Source: Collybia mongolica (lineage: Eukaryota > Basidiomycota > Agaricomycetes > Agaricales > Clitocybaceae). From it: a stretch of 64,000 bases of DNA. Where the stretch lies: assembly GCA_013420905.1 (NCBI GenBank), contig JAAXNY010000006.1, forward strand, positions 4,030,001 through 4,094,000, given 5' to 3'. Positions 1-10,163 of this stretch are shown here, piece after piece. The translations under genes were made by a program, and so were the position numbers. Positions within the stretch are counted from its first letter, which is position 1; each line of letters opens with the position of its first letter. The notes beneath the pieces were generated by a model. It made no database searches, was not told the origin of the DNA, and saw only the letters and a list, made by a program, of their open reading frames with translations.

Positions 1-560
1 CATCATTAGTATGCAGGATAAAACCATGCCTGACAATGTCCTCAACATGGTACACCACTTCGTTGACCTCAAAGTGCAGGTGGACAATGAGGGGGTCTCA
101 GTATGTCTGTCAACCCAATCTAATCCAAAGCACATTAACATTGACCCATTTTACAGATCACTTCATTACCACAAGGTCAACAAAGACAATGAGCAGTCTG
201 GCAGTGCACGAAGACCAACAACTTCCATCCATTACTTAACTTTCTTTTATCTTTATCATGCTAATCTGACCAGCCGAACTCACCACCTTATGTAAAGTTG
301 CTCATGCTAAAGAAAAAGTAGGGAGTCCTATTCCATGCCCACTGTGCAGCATTGCTGGAAATGGGTTCTGTCTCCAGACGCAGCTTCAGGATGACAAGGA
401 TTTATATAGGGCAATTTGGGTAAGTTTTCTCATTACTAACCTCAATACATGATTCTAACAAATCACAGTGTTGCGTTTGCAGTCTGGTTGGTAATGCTGG
501 TGATCAGGAACTTTGGAATGAGGGATATGAATCAGAGGTATACTAGTTAATAGAGCATTC
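1..560 (+). pseudogene. Remnant of a transposon-associated ORF family
   Basis: The plus strand holds broken coding pieces rather than a clean gene. Near 293-418 a frame reads CPLC followed by a Phe-x-Leu-Gln ... Asp-Asp-Lys-Asp-Leu-Tyr block and ends at a plausible donor (gtaagt at 419). A continuation near 482-540 reads a Gly-Asn-Ala-Gly-Asp stretch. The same LQ...DD-DLY block occurs on the minus strand near 1300-1400, so two copies of one family sit here in opposite orientations. From memory, ORFs of this kind are scattered repeatedly in Agaricomycete genomes near transposons; that is recall, not a search. The left edge of the window cuts the copy. Function unknown. Confidence 0.4.
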
Positions 561-660
561 AAATTACAATACCTTAGATCTTATGGATGTTAAACCTTAA
601 CTGTACAAAATGAACAAAGTGTGTTTATTGATAACAGGGAAGAAATAATGAATTCAAATT

Positions 661-960
661 TAAGTGACGTAAATGGCATGGAATTAATCCCCACAAAGGC
701 TATTATTCTCACCTGTGATGGTATGAAATCCATCCCTACAAAGGCTATTATTTTCACCTATCATGGTATGAAATTCATCCCATAGCCTCAAAAATTTGCA
801 GTAATGTTACCCCAAAAAACATTGCTATTCTCACCCATCAAGGTAGTAGATTAATCCCATATTGATAGGAATTACCTCCCACAATGGTTATTTTTTCCAC
901 CTATGGTGAAATGAAATTCATCCCATAGCCTCGAGAATCAGGGGGTATGAATATGGACAA
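661..960. repeat. Imperfect short repeats containing TGAAATTCATCC
   Basis: An AT-rich tract repeats a unit of about 45 bp. The phrase acaaaggctattatt starts at 693 and again at 738, each followed by a pyrimidine-rich stretch, 'atggtatgaaat' and 'catccc'. More diverged copies follow to about 960. The palindrome-like word tgaaat-ttcatcc is shared with the much larger repeat field at 8040-8990, which suggests both belong to the same transposon family. No coding potential seen. Confidence 0.6.
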
Positions 961-1249
961 ATTTTGCATGAAATTCATCCACTAAATTATACCTTAAGGG
1001 GGGGTTTTCCATCCATTTTTCCCCCCACAGGGGGTGTGTTTTCAAACATCTTCAAGATGAAATTCATTACATTTTAGGATTGCTAAGTGAATGAATTTCA
1101 TATTTTTAATGTATTATTTCTATTATTTAAGAGGATGAAACACAGGGTTGAATTTCATCTATTCTCAGTTTCACAGTGAATTATTAAGGCTATTATTGGT
1201 TTGGGTTGTCGGTGCCATGAAAGGGTGTAATCAATCCCTGCCGTGGCAG
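961..1249. repeat. GATGAAAT-rich spacer with G/C homopolymer tracts
   Basis: This AT-rich non-coding stretch contains atccactaaa (about 978) and runs such as gggggggttttcc and ttttttcccccc near 1000-1030. A very similar arrangement, in the same orientation, lies at 8950-9020 (atccactaaa, then gtgggggaaaaaccaccccc). Copies of atgaaattcat continue to about 1160. The likeness in direct orientation suggests two related element ends rather than one pair of inverted ends. Confidence 0.45.
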
Positions 1250-1707
1250 TCAATTCACAAACAGAACGCTATAGATAATCAGATAGATTCTGTGAATAAA
1301 AATGAAACTTACGCAAATTGATGTATATAAATCCTGGTCATCTTCTAAACACATTGCAAACTGTAAGTTAAATTTCTTTCTGCTAGAGCCGCGCGCTGGC
1401 TGTAGTATCAAGTCCAATGTTATCTCTTTTGCAGCAGTGGATTTGCACAGGGTGTCGTTCTCGGCTGATGGTATTGACAAAGTTGAGCACACATTGAAGA
1501 AGAAATAAATCGGATGTAGGTACCTTGTAGTTTCTTTAGCTTAGCTTGTAGGGTCATGGTCTGTGCCACTTCAGGTGTAATACAATTAGTGAAATCATCC
1601 TACTAGAGGAAGTGGCAACTACCTAATACTTTATTTTTGGCAGGAGTTGACCCCAACTTGACCTTGCCACCACGCTTATTGACTTTCGATGCTGAGGATT
1701 TAGCCAT
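1250..1707 (-). pseudogene. Transposon-associated coiled-coil ORF, second copy
   Basis: A minus-strand ATG at 1707 opens a basic N-terminus (MAKSSASKVNKRGGKVKLG). Further downstream a frame reads a heptad-like segment (TLQAKLKKLQ), then, after a plausible intron, ENDTLCKSTAAKEITLDL and FNLQFAMCLEDDQDLY. The last block matches the LQ...DD-DLY block of the plus-strand fragment at 293-418. I infer a short multi-exon ORF with a coiled coil. Exon borders are uncertain and I could not show that it is intact. It is probably part of the repeat landscape rather than a host gene. No function is assigned. Confidence 0.4.
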
Positions 1708-2692
1708 GAGGATTGTGAGAATTGAGTTGTTGAGGGAGAGGAGAGATGTCTTGCATCCTTAAGAATTCAAATATGGATATGCTCCATGGTTAGGCACTAT
1801 TGACGCGGAAGCGGAAAACACAAAATCTTGACACTAGTGCAAGGGTCAGAATGAGGAATTCCGACTCCAATTCACTTAATTGTTGCTTGATGAGTTCTAA
1901 TGTCAGATATTGGGGCAGAGGGTTTTGCTATTGCAGCTCCATGGATCTCTGAACAAGTGTTGGAAAAGACACCTGTAGAGTAGTGAAATCATATATAGTG
2001 TTATTTGAGTTAGTAAAATTATAGCTCGTTATCCTAAACGCATACCTCATGCCTACCATGTCTCATTCCTCAATACTTCACAGTGGCGTTGCAAGTCCGT
2101 GCATTGACAAGGATGGCCACAACACCATAGAAAGTGTGACAGAGCCCAAAACAGACTCTGACCGCGAACAATCCATTGGTCCAGAAAATCAACTTGGGCT
2201 ACCGGAATACGTCGGGTGGGTTCCGTATTGTTCCAATGCCTCCAGTAGGGAGGCCAGTACAACCAAAGAAATAGGTATAGATCAATTTGACAAGTGGCGC
2301 TAAGGCTGAACATTGGATGCAGGTGATAATAATCATGTCAAGAATTCCGGGAAAATCTCTGAGGATGGCAAGGGGGAAATGGGAGTCAGCATTATTCAAT
2401 CTGTGAAAGACAAGGTATGTGCAACACTTAACTGCATTTTGGTTGTATAATTGATCATGAAAAGGATATTACAATACATATACATGTTGAAGGTGGAAGC
2501 CTAGTAAACCCAGTATTTAACTTCAATTTCCAACAAAAAAGGCAGCAGGGAAGTAAACTGGGCCGTAGGATAATAGAAAAAGGAAGACAGCATAAACGAC
2601 AGAAATTAAGTCATACTTAGGATAGGATGTGGGCATGTCAATTATCAAGCAATGTATATATTATAGAAGGATTATGTTAATAGTGCCCCTAC
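1708..2692. other. Spacer, no supported gene
   Basis: AT-rich sequence between two transposon-related ORFs. A plus-strand frame opens at 2049-2303 (84 residues, polar, Ser/Asp/Glu-rich) and overlaps an open minus-strand frame. Neither shows a recognisable motif. I regard this as decayed element interior. Confidence 0.4.
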
Positions 2693-4700
2693 TTATTTTG
2701 TGCATGTTTTTTGAGCCTCCTCACGAAGGCTGGCCATCAGCTCACCACCACGGGCTTTCTCATCCTTAGTCTCAATACCAACACAGAGTTTGTTGGGATT
2801 GAGCTCAAAATGCTCCTCCGATAAACTCTCGTGGCCATCCTCTGTCCGGTTGATCACAGCTAAAAGAACAAATGCATTGTCACCATCATATCAATGGTGA
2901 ATTCACCAGACATATTTACCACAATGCTCACCCTCAATTACGAGAAGCAAGCCATTGTCGCGCATTGGATTGGGATGTTTCAGAGTAACTTGCTCTGGTG
3001 ACAAGAGTTCTGAAGTGGTATAATGCATGGAACAGATGGATAACTCTCCATCCGTCTCCATGACCGAAGTGGCTACCTCCTTGCTCTTCCATTTCCCTTC
3101 AGTGACCAGCACTTTCACCTTTCAACCAACCAGCCACATGTCTAATAGTGGGTGGACGGGGCCTTGCGGCTGTGGTGAAGGGAGTGGGGAATATATCTGG
3201 GTACTTGGCCCAGCCTCGAGGGGTGGGAGTGGTGTGAGTGGAGTCCTTGACAATGGATTCCAAGCTGGCATGAGGTAGTGGAAGTTGGGCATTGAAGTGC
3301 CACTTCTGGATGGCTTGGGGATAGGCTGTGAGGCCACTGGTGGGTGATTTGTGATAAAATGAGCGGGAAGGGGTGTAAATATTTTATTTTTGGTGGGGGC
3401 AAAGTCATATAATTTATGATGAGAGCTTAATGAAAATGAGGCCAAGCTGACTATCAGTAGATATGAAATGACTTACCGCACTTCTACAATATCATCATAG
3501 TCTAGAACCCGCTTGGTGAAGGGATTTGCTGGGTTGAGGTGCATAAATTGCACAGTTACTTTGAGGCCACTCAAAGTCTCCTGCAACTGCTGAACATCCT
3601 GGACAACTGCATGGTAACCTCTCATTGCGTGACCTTTCTTCTGAACTATGACTTCCATGCCTTTCCAGGGCATATGGTCACGCTTCATAAGGCCTGTCAA
3701 TTTGTCATCTGATACCGGAGTGTGTCCATGGAGTGTAATCAGTGGGCTGATAACTTTGATCCAATTCCTATGGACTTTGTTTGGCTGTTGGACATTAATT
3801 AGTAGTTACTTAAAAATATATCAACTGTTTAGTTACCTTTAGTGCATTGTGAAGGACAAAATCCTCATGTACCTCTTGTTCCAGCCATTCAGTAATAGAG
3901 ACCATTTGTTCTTCAACCCCTACCACCCATCCCTGTTCCCCTTGCAGAGGGCCACTCTGCACTTCAACAAAGTGGCCCGGAGCTATATACTTCCACACAT
4001 TAGACCACCGGAACACCTTTTGACCCTCCCCATTCATAAGATCTATTTCCACAGAGTGAGTTCCTATAGCTTTGATAATCCCGTTGTTTCTTGACAACTT
4101 GATCACCACTTCTTCACCTTTGAAGAATTTCCATTCCTTGGGGCAAGGGAATTGTGCTGTTGCAATATGGGGGTGGGGGGATCTTAAGAATTTGTCAAGT
4201 ATATCACTTGGCATTGAGAGTGGCTTGGTGTCAATGGGGACAGAAATTGAGTGGAAATGATAAGTTTGACGTTCAAGGGAGTGGTTGAATATGCAATTGA
4301 AGACAGAGGCTGTTCCATCTTCTCTATATTCAATGCGCGCACTGGGATAATTCGCCATGGTGTTGACCTCTGTCCCAAGGTTGAATAAGGCAGGGTTCGT
4401 GCGGGTAAGAGGTCGTTTCCTTTTCTTAGAGGAAGAGGACTTAATTTGAGGGAAGTGGGGGAGACAGGGAACTAAAAGGAGGGTAGCTTTCCCCCAGTTC
4501 TCAGTAGACAGAACATATCCAACGTCCCCTTTGTATAGCCCCCAATTGACTGTGACCCAGTCTCCAATTGATGGAGACCCTCCATGCGTCTCCATATCCA
4601 GCAATTGTGTCCATTCCTCTGTCCTAATCCCAAAAAGACCATCATGGGGACGAATTATTGTTGGGGCTGAATATAGAAGTGTTGAAAGCTCAGTGTTCAT
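2693..4700 (-). pseudogene. KOW-domain protein (Spt5-like repeats), interrupted by a stop
   Basis: The reading starts at ATG 4700 and runs through several KOW-type modules: GDWVTVNWGLYKGDVGYV near residue 45, a second in the first exon (GHFVEVQSGPLQGEQGW), a third at 3473-3700 (KGMEVIVQKKGHAMRGY) and a fourth at 2903-3118. A Pro-rich linker lies at 3122-3445. The last exon ends in LCVGIETKDEKARGGELM and a stop at 2693. In the linker an in-frame TGA at 3124-3122 separates the Pro-rich segment from the fourth module, with the same frame open on both sides, so the copy looks broken. KOW modules occur in NusG/Spt5 and bind RNA or proteins. Here, beside a Tnp2 transposase, I infer an element-borne gene rather than the host elongation factor, which would carry an NGN domain. 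Confidence 0.6.
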
Positions 4701-4965
4701 GGCAGCCTCAATGTAAAACCAGCCTTGTATAGCATCTCAGGTGAATGCTGATCGCAACCTGTGAACTGGAAGTGCATTCTGGAAGAGGTAAATAATGGCC
4801 TCCTCCTCCCTCCCCAGCTGGAGGTGGAAAATAAGGTATTTCTGTAAGAGGTATCACAAAATGCAGTGGTGAAGACTCACAGTGCAGCGGACCCTTAGCA
4901 ATGGATAATCCAAGTCAACTGGACTGTGTATGGTGTTGGGTGTTGATGGGTAGGTCATCCAAAAT

Positions 4966-7739
4966 ATGGATACTAATGATGACATGGACAGTGAGGGTTC
5001 TATCGACAGCAATGAGTATCTTGAGGAAGATGGTAGTGATAATGAAATGCCAAGTACAGAGCCTGGGTTAGAGGGTATCTCAGTGTGGGATCTTCTTGGC
5101 GAGGGGTTTTTGAAGGAAGCCTCGCAGTTAGGTGTGTCCACTTGGGTCCTTCGAAACACTCTCTGATCCATATCCTCATAGAGGAAGTATTAGACGAGAG
5201 TGACTTAAAAATCCTCCGTCTCTATACCATCAAAATTGAAGAAGGCCTCACTCATAAAGCTTACAACAAAATTTGTTATCTTCTTCCTGAACTGTCAGCC
5301 AACAGTTTGAAGAACACAGAGAAACAAATCCAGTTTCTTTCCGGTTTTCAGCCAGTACATTATGACTGTTGCACCTCCTCATGTGTGTGTTACACTGGGC
5401 CATACGAAACCCTTATACAGTGCCCCAAATGCAATAAGGATCACTACAAAGCTGATGGAAAAACACCCTCTCCTATTATGAATATCTCCCTATCATCCCC
5501 CAACTCTGCGCCATGGTCTCAAGCCGTGCTCAAGCCAGGAAGATGCAATATCGGTCTAAGCACAAACATATCCCAACAAAAATGACTGATATCTTTGATG
5601 GTACACATTATCAATTACTCCGGGAGACTTATATTACAATTGGCGATGAAGAACTCCCTATATGGTTCTTCTCAGATCCCCGCAATGTAGCACTGGGATT
5701 ATCTACGGATGGTTTTGGTCCTTTCAAGCACTGTAACAAAACTGCCTGGCCATTAATTCTATTTAACTACAACCTTCCTCCTGAAGAGCGAATGCTCAAG
5801 GCAAACATCATTCCACTTGGGTCAATTCCTGGGCTGAAGAAACCCTACGATATGGATTCCTTCTTGTGGCCTGTAGTTCAAGAATTACTACAGCTCGAGA
5901 TTGGTGTTTCTGCCTTCGATGCTCTGACTGAATCCATATTCCTTCTCCAAGCATTTCTAATTGTTGTTTTTGGTGATATACCCGCAGTTTCTATGGTCAT
6001 GCAAATGAAGGGTCACAATGCCATCTATCCTTGCAGAATGTGCACCATCAAAGGCATCCATGCCCCATCCTCACGAGTGACAACCCATTATGTTCCGCTG
6101 TGCCGTGATGGCTTTCCACAGCCACAAGAACAATACAACGCATCAGAACTTCCACTATGAACTCATTTGTCATTCATTGAACAAGCAAAAAAAGTCCAGT
6201 TTGCTGTAACCAATGCAGAGTCCGAACGCCTTGCAACTACAGTAAATATGGCATCAAGGGTATTCCACTCCTCAGTACACTGAGTTCACTATCTTTTCCT
6301 ACCTCGTTCCCTTATGATTTCATGCATCTTAAATGGTCTAATCTCATCCCGAACTTAATTTGGCTTTGGACTGGAAAATTCAAAGATCTTCCCCACAATG
6401 ACAAAGGCTATGTATTATCCTCAACCATATGGGAGGCTATTGGAGAAGCCACTGCAGATGCAGGGAGTACTACTCTGGCAGCGTTTGGGTCTAGGGTTCC
6501 TAATATTGCATCAGAGAGGTCTAATATGATTGCAGAAACATATTCAGTCTGGACATTTTACATCGCGCCAACTCTCCTTAAAGGCCGATTTGTACATCCC
6601 CAATACTATAAGCACTTTATTAAACTAGTTAGACTGTTAACAATTTGCCTCCAATTTGAAATTACACAAAATCAAATAGATGAGCTTGAAAGGGGGTTTC
6701 AGGATTGGGTCGAGGTGTATGAGCAGTAAGCACTTCTCGCAACCCAGAGGTCATTTTCTGATATATATATTAACAGCCTATATTATAAATATGACCCACT
6801 GCGCGTATCAACTTGCCCCCTCACAATTCATGCACTACTCCATATTGCACTAACTGTCAGGGCCATGGGGCCGGTCTGGGCCTATTGGGCATTTCCAATG
6901 GAGCGCTACTGTGGTGATATCCTCCACCATGTCAAGAGCCAACGGTTTCCTTATGCGAGCATCAATAACTATATCACCTCATGTGCCCAGTTGGCACACA
7001 TAACTCTTCTCTACAATTTACAAGGCAAACTTCAGGTCTTACCTGCGAAGTCCCATGATCAGGATTTCAAATTAGATGAATGTACGTTGTTTATCATACT
7101 ATGCAGTCCTTCAATAATTATAGTTAAGATCCATTACACATCCTCACCCCACCAAAAGGACCTGCGGCAAGCCTCTCTTGTTCCCTATGGATGGTGCTCA
7201 CAGCGACATTGGCTACCTGCCTCCAGAAATCCCCATCAGTGATTCAACAGCTTATACCACAAGTGACGCAATTCCATCAATATGGCCAAGTATACCACCT
7301 GGAGGGTGGTGATACTATGCATGCCTGCGAGCTTCTTCCGCTTAGGTCTGACAGCCGTGATATGTCATTTGTCAAGGTATATTATGCATTTCTGATTTTT
7401 TTGACATACTCTGACACATACAAACCCCAGTATCAACTCGAGGTTGATAAATTTGCACATTGCAGGTCCCGAAGATCCGAGTTTGAGCTGCGAGAGTTTT
7501 TCAGGCAACTCTGTCATTTTCTCATTGTTGATATCCCAGCATCCCCAAGAGAGGGGATTGAGGCAGAATCATTCATTTATGCAGTTATCAGGCAGGTCAA
7601 GATATCAGAAGCAGCAACTGATTATTGTTCCTTGAACTATTACAAAGACCTAGGATCTATAGAATGTGTTGATCTCAACCAGGTGGAATGTGTGATTGGT
7701 CGCATTATGGATCATGGAAAGTGGTCAATTATTGATTGA
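4966..7739 (+). pseudogene. Tnp2-type (CACTA/En-Spm-like) transposase, broken
   Basis: The sequence reads as a Transposase_21/Tnp2-family protein: an acidic N-terminus from ATG 4966, a Cys-rich segment (CCTSSCVCYTG...CPKCNKDHY, 5365-5445), then GDEELPIWFFSDPRNVALGLSTDGF (5643-5712), a CRMC motif (6033) and a conserved C-terminal block near 7305-7739 (GGDTMHA...DSRDMSFV...IMDHGKWSIID). At least three lesions are visible. A frame change lies between 5460 and 5480. A TGA at 6158-6160 replaces an expected Arg codon before THLSFIEQAKK. A one-base shift near 6240 separates that segment from YGIKGIPLLSTLSSL. Remaining gaps near 6730-6790, 7080-7190 and 7375-7440 fit introns. The family cuts and pastes DNA flanked by terminal inverted repeats; this copy should be inactive. 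Confidence 0.8.
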
Positions 7740-8058
7740 TGTCATTCCTTATCTTCAATACATACATAGTTGATACATCCATTCTTTTATCAACTACATA
7801 TACTACTCTTTTTGCCCATGCATCTTACAGCCTTGCTCAAGCAATATTTTAATAATAGTAATAGCATAATCCTTTGGTTCCTTAATGCCATGCTGAATTA
7901 CTCTCAAGAGCTTGCCTTTGGGCCCCCTTCACCTGAACTTACTAAGTACTCCAAGCTTACAAAATATAACCTCAGATCATTCCCCCTATTAATTTAATTA
8001 ATCAAAGTACTGTCTTTAAATTCCATTCTTTTGTATAAATTTTGTACCCCCCTATCAG
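7740..8058. other. AT-rich spacer after transposase
   Basis: Very AT-rich sequence with no coding signal. It leads directly into the tandem repeat field and is probably the 3' non-coding part of the Tnp2 element. Confidence 0.45.
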
Positions 8059-8508
8059 ATGAAAATATACAACCCAACTCACTCTCTTATAGGTTGAAAT
8101 TTCATCCAGTTAATTGGAGAAAATTCTAATATCTTTTTTCATCTAAAGGATGGCTGAAATATGTGAGATGAAAATAAACTACCAAAATCACTCTTCTATA
8201 GGATGAAATTTCATCCAGTTAACTGGGGGAAAATTTAATACTTTTTTTCATCTAATGGATGGCTAACATATTTTGGATGAAAATCAGCCACTAAATTCAC
8301 TCTTCTATAAGATGAACTTTCATCCAATTAATTGTAGTTAATTGAAGGGATTTTTAATACATAATTTTATCTAATAAATGGCTGAAATATGGGGGATGAA
8401 AATCAGGCCACCAACTTCACTCCTTTATAGGATGAAATTTCATCCAATTAATGGAGGGAAATTTTAATACCTTTTTTCATCTATTGGATGGCTGAAATAT
8501 GTGGGGTG
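8059..8508. repeat. Four-copy tandem repeat, 109-119 bp units
   Basis: Four head-to-tail units begin with atgaaaat at 8059, 8168, 8277 and 8396 and end near 8508 (109, 109, 119 and about 113 bp). Each unit has the order: atgaaaat, a polar AT stretch, cactct(t)ctata, ggatgaaatttcatcc (a palindromic core, mutated in some units), an attaattgg-like box, tttttcatct and atggctgaaatatg. Sub-terminal repeat arrays of this sort are typical of CACTA-type elements, where they bind the transposase; assigning that role here is inference from position. Confidence 0.8.
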
Positions 8509-8536
8509 GAATTTCAGCCACAATTCATACCCCTTT

Positions 8537-8590
8537 AATTCAGCCATTTAAGTGTGGAAATTCATATTTCCACACTTAAATGGCTGAATT
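8537..8590. repeat. Perfect 24-bp inverted repeat with 6-bp loop
   Basis: The 24-bp arm aattcagccatttaagtgtg-gaaa at 8537-8560 is followed by ttcata and then its exact reverse complement at 8567-8590. No mismatch is seen, although the surrounding tandem units have diverged clearly. It could extrude as a cruciform or mark a recent inverted duplication or an internal element junction. Its outer bases also contain the atggctgaa word found in the tandem units. Confidence 0.9.
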
Positions 8591-8644
8591 TCATGATCCA
8601 ATGGGGACACAGTGTATTATAATAGTAAAAGAAAGTAAGCGAGT

Positions 8645-8683
8645 CTGCACAGACTCTGTGGAGTCCATGCAGAGTCTGTGCAG
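8645..8683. repeat. 14-bp inverted repeat, 11-bp spacer
   Basis: ctgcacagactctg at 8645-8658 is exactly reverse-complemented as cagagtctgtgcag at 8670-8683. Nearby gagtcc/gagtct words make a compact, partly nested palindromic block of much higher GC content than the flanks. Role unknown. Confidence 0.75.
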
Positions 8684-8699
8684 AGTCCACAAGGACATG

Positions 8700-9030
8700 T
8701 GGGGGACTGTAAAATACAGGAAAATTATCCTATACATCTCCTTTTATTGGATGAAAATCATCCTATATATCCCCTTGTATGGGATGAAATTCACCCCTTT
8801 TATTAGATGAAAATCATCCCATATATTTCACCCCTTATGGGATGATTTTCATTCCATTAATAGATGGTATTTTAACAGTACAATTTCACCCTCTTAAAGG
8901 ATGAAATATGTGGGATGAAATTTCATCCTTTTTTCATACCCCTTAATTTCATCCACTAAACTTAGGAAAAACCCTTTTCATCCATTAAGTGGGGGAAAAA
9001 CCACCCCCACCAGGTGCACAGTGGGGGGGA
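8700..9030. repeat. Short GGATGAAA / TTTCATCC repeats and C/G tract end
   Basis: Irregular short repeats of ggatgaaa and ttcatccc recur every 25-40 bp. The field closes with atccactaaa, tccattaagtgggggaaaaa and ccacccccaccaggtgcac at about 8953-9020. After this the sequence character changes to retrotransposon-derived, so I place the right end of the Tnp2-related element near 9010-9030. No clear CACTA terminus or target duplication was recognised by eye. Confidence 0.5.
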
Positions 9031-9059
9031 CTTGGATAGGAAAAATCTTCATGGAGACT

Positions 9060-9317
9060 AGCAAAACCATCCAGTTGGTGCGGGCTCACTGGGCACTTGC
9101 CAATTGGTGCTTACAAGCAATGCTTCCTTAAGAGAAGGAGACATACATGTGCAATTGCGGCCTTGGAAAGGAGACCGTTGATCATGTGTTCAGGTACTGC
9201 CCACTCTACGAGAGGGCAGAACATCCCAGGAGGAAACTAACCCTTGTGTGGGTTAGCAACTTCTTACATGACAACCCAGCAGCCTTTGGTGTCTTCTGGG
9301 AACCATGCATAGAATAG
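9060..9317 (+). pseudogene. Non-LTR retrotransposon (LINE) C-terminal fragment
   Basis: A frame reads LVRAHWALANWCLQAML, meets a TAA near 9130, then reads EKETYMCNCGLGKETVDHVF and RYCPLYERAEHPRRKL before a stop at 9315-9317. The C-x-C-x(7-8)-H-x4-C arrangement is the zinc-knuckle found after the RT/RNase H domains of fungal LINE-like elements. The fragment is 5'-truncated, as is common for non-LTR elements, and carries a stop, so it is dead. Confidence 0.65.
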
Positions 9318-9761
9318 AGCAGGAGTACTGGGAGGTAAGTGGGTGCTTGTTGGATGGTATCTTTGATACCAGGTCAAATGCTTTAGGGTGAGTGTACATG
9401 CATGGGCCTGGTCCCTCAGGACTAAGTCGGGCTTCCCTCGGGAAACCTTTGGGGGGGTGTACCCCCCTGTGAACCGGGCGCGAGAAAGCGGCTGTGCTAA
9501 CCACTTATTAAATGGATTAAGAAGTGCGGGGGGTGGTCCCCTCTGTGACGACTCCTGCCCTTAGTCCCATACAGGTCTATTACCCAGTCCCTTCACAGGA
9601 ACCAACATCCGGAGCACTTTGCCTGGTAACAGGAGGGCAATCCAATCCTGCCACATATGACGGCCTTTATGCGCCATATTTTAACCCGGTTATCTAACTA
9701 CGTTTACACGTGACCGCATCTGTACTAGTGTATGGCGGTATATAAAATCGTTGAAAGGAAA

Positions 9762-9794
<33 letters not shown>

Positions 9795-9813
9795 TGAAGG
9801 GAAAAAAAAAAAA
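9318..9813. other. Probable LINE 3' tail with (TA)n and poly(A)
   Basis: This non-coding sequence follows the LINE fragment. It includes a C/G-rich stem-like stretch (tttgggggggtgtaccccc near 9450), then a pure (AT)n tract at about 9762-9788 and a run of 12 A at 9802-9813. The A-rich end fits a non-LTR 3' terminus, though the microsatellite may have arisen separately. Confidence 0.45.
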
Positions 9814-10163
9814 GCCCGGTTACTGGACAGTGTTGACTGCCTACCTTGGGACTGCGTCCCAAGTGGCCTGCTATAATATTAAGTAACGAGGTCTCTAACG
9901 ACAATACTTCACGATATCGAATAGTGATGTATTATATGGCCGCGTAACGTCCGTCTGAAATTACAGTCCGTATCATCTTGTCCTTTCCTGGACACGCAAA
10001 GGGGAAACGGAAGGTCCAGACCTTCCACGGAATTACTGCCCATTCCAATGGTACAGCCTTTGGAAAGACAAACCCGGTAAGTAGTCACTCTTGTTCTTTG
10101 TTCACATTGCGATGCCGTACTACGGGGAGAATTTACATGTTTTATCAATAACTGGCCTTGGCA
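9814..10163. other. Spacer, no gene seen
   Basis: No supported coding region. It would contain the 3' untranslated region of the minus-strand membrane protein gene that ends at 10164. Confidence 0.35.

Noticed and set aside
9762..9788. (AT)n tract as a replication origin or telomeric repeat
   Set aside because: Simple dinucleotide microsatellite beside a LINE tail; no supporting motif.
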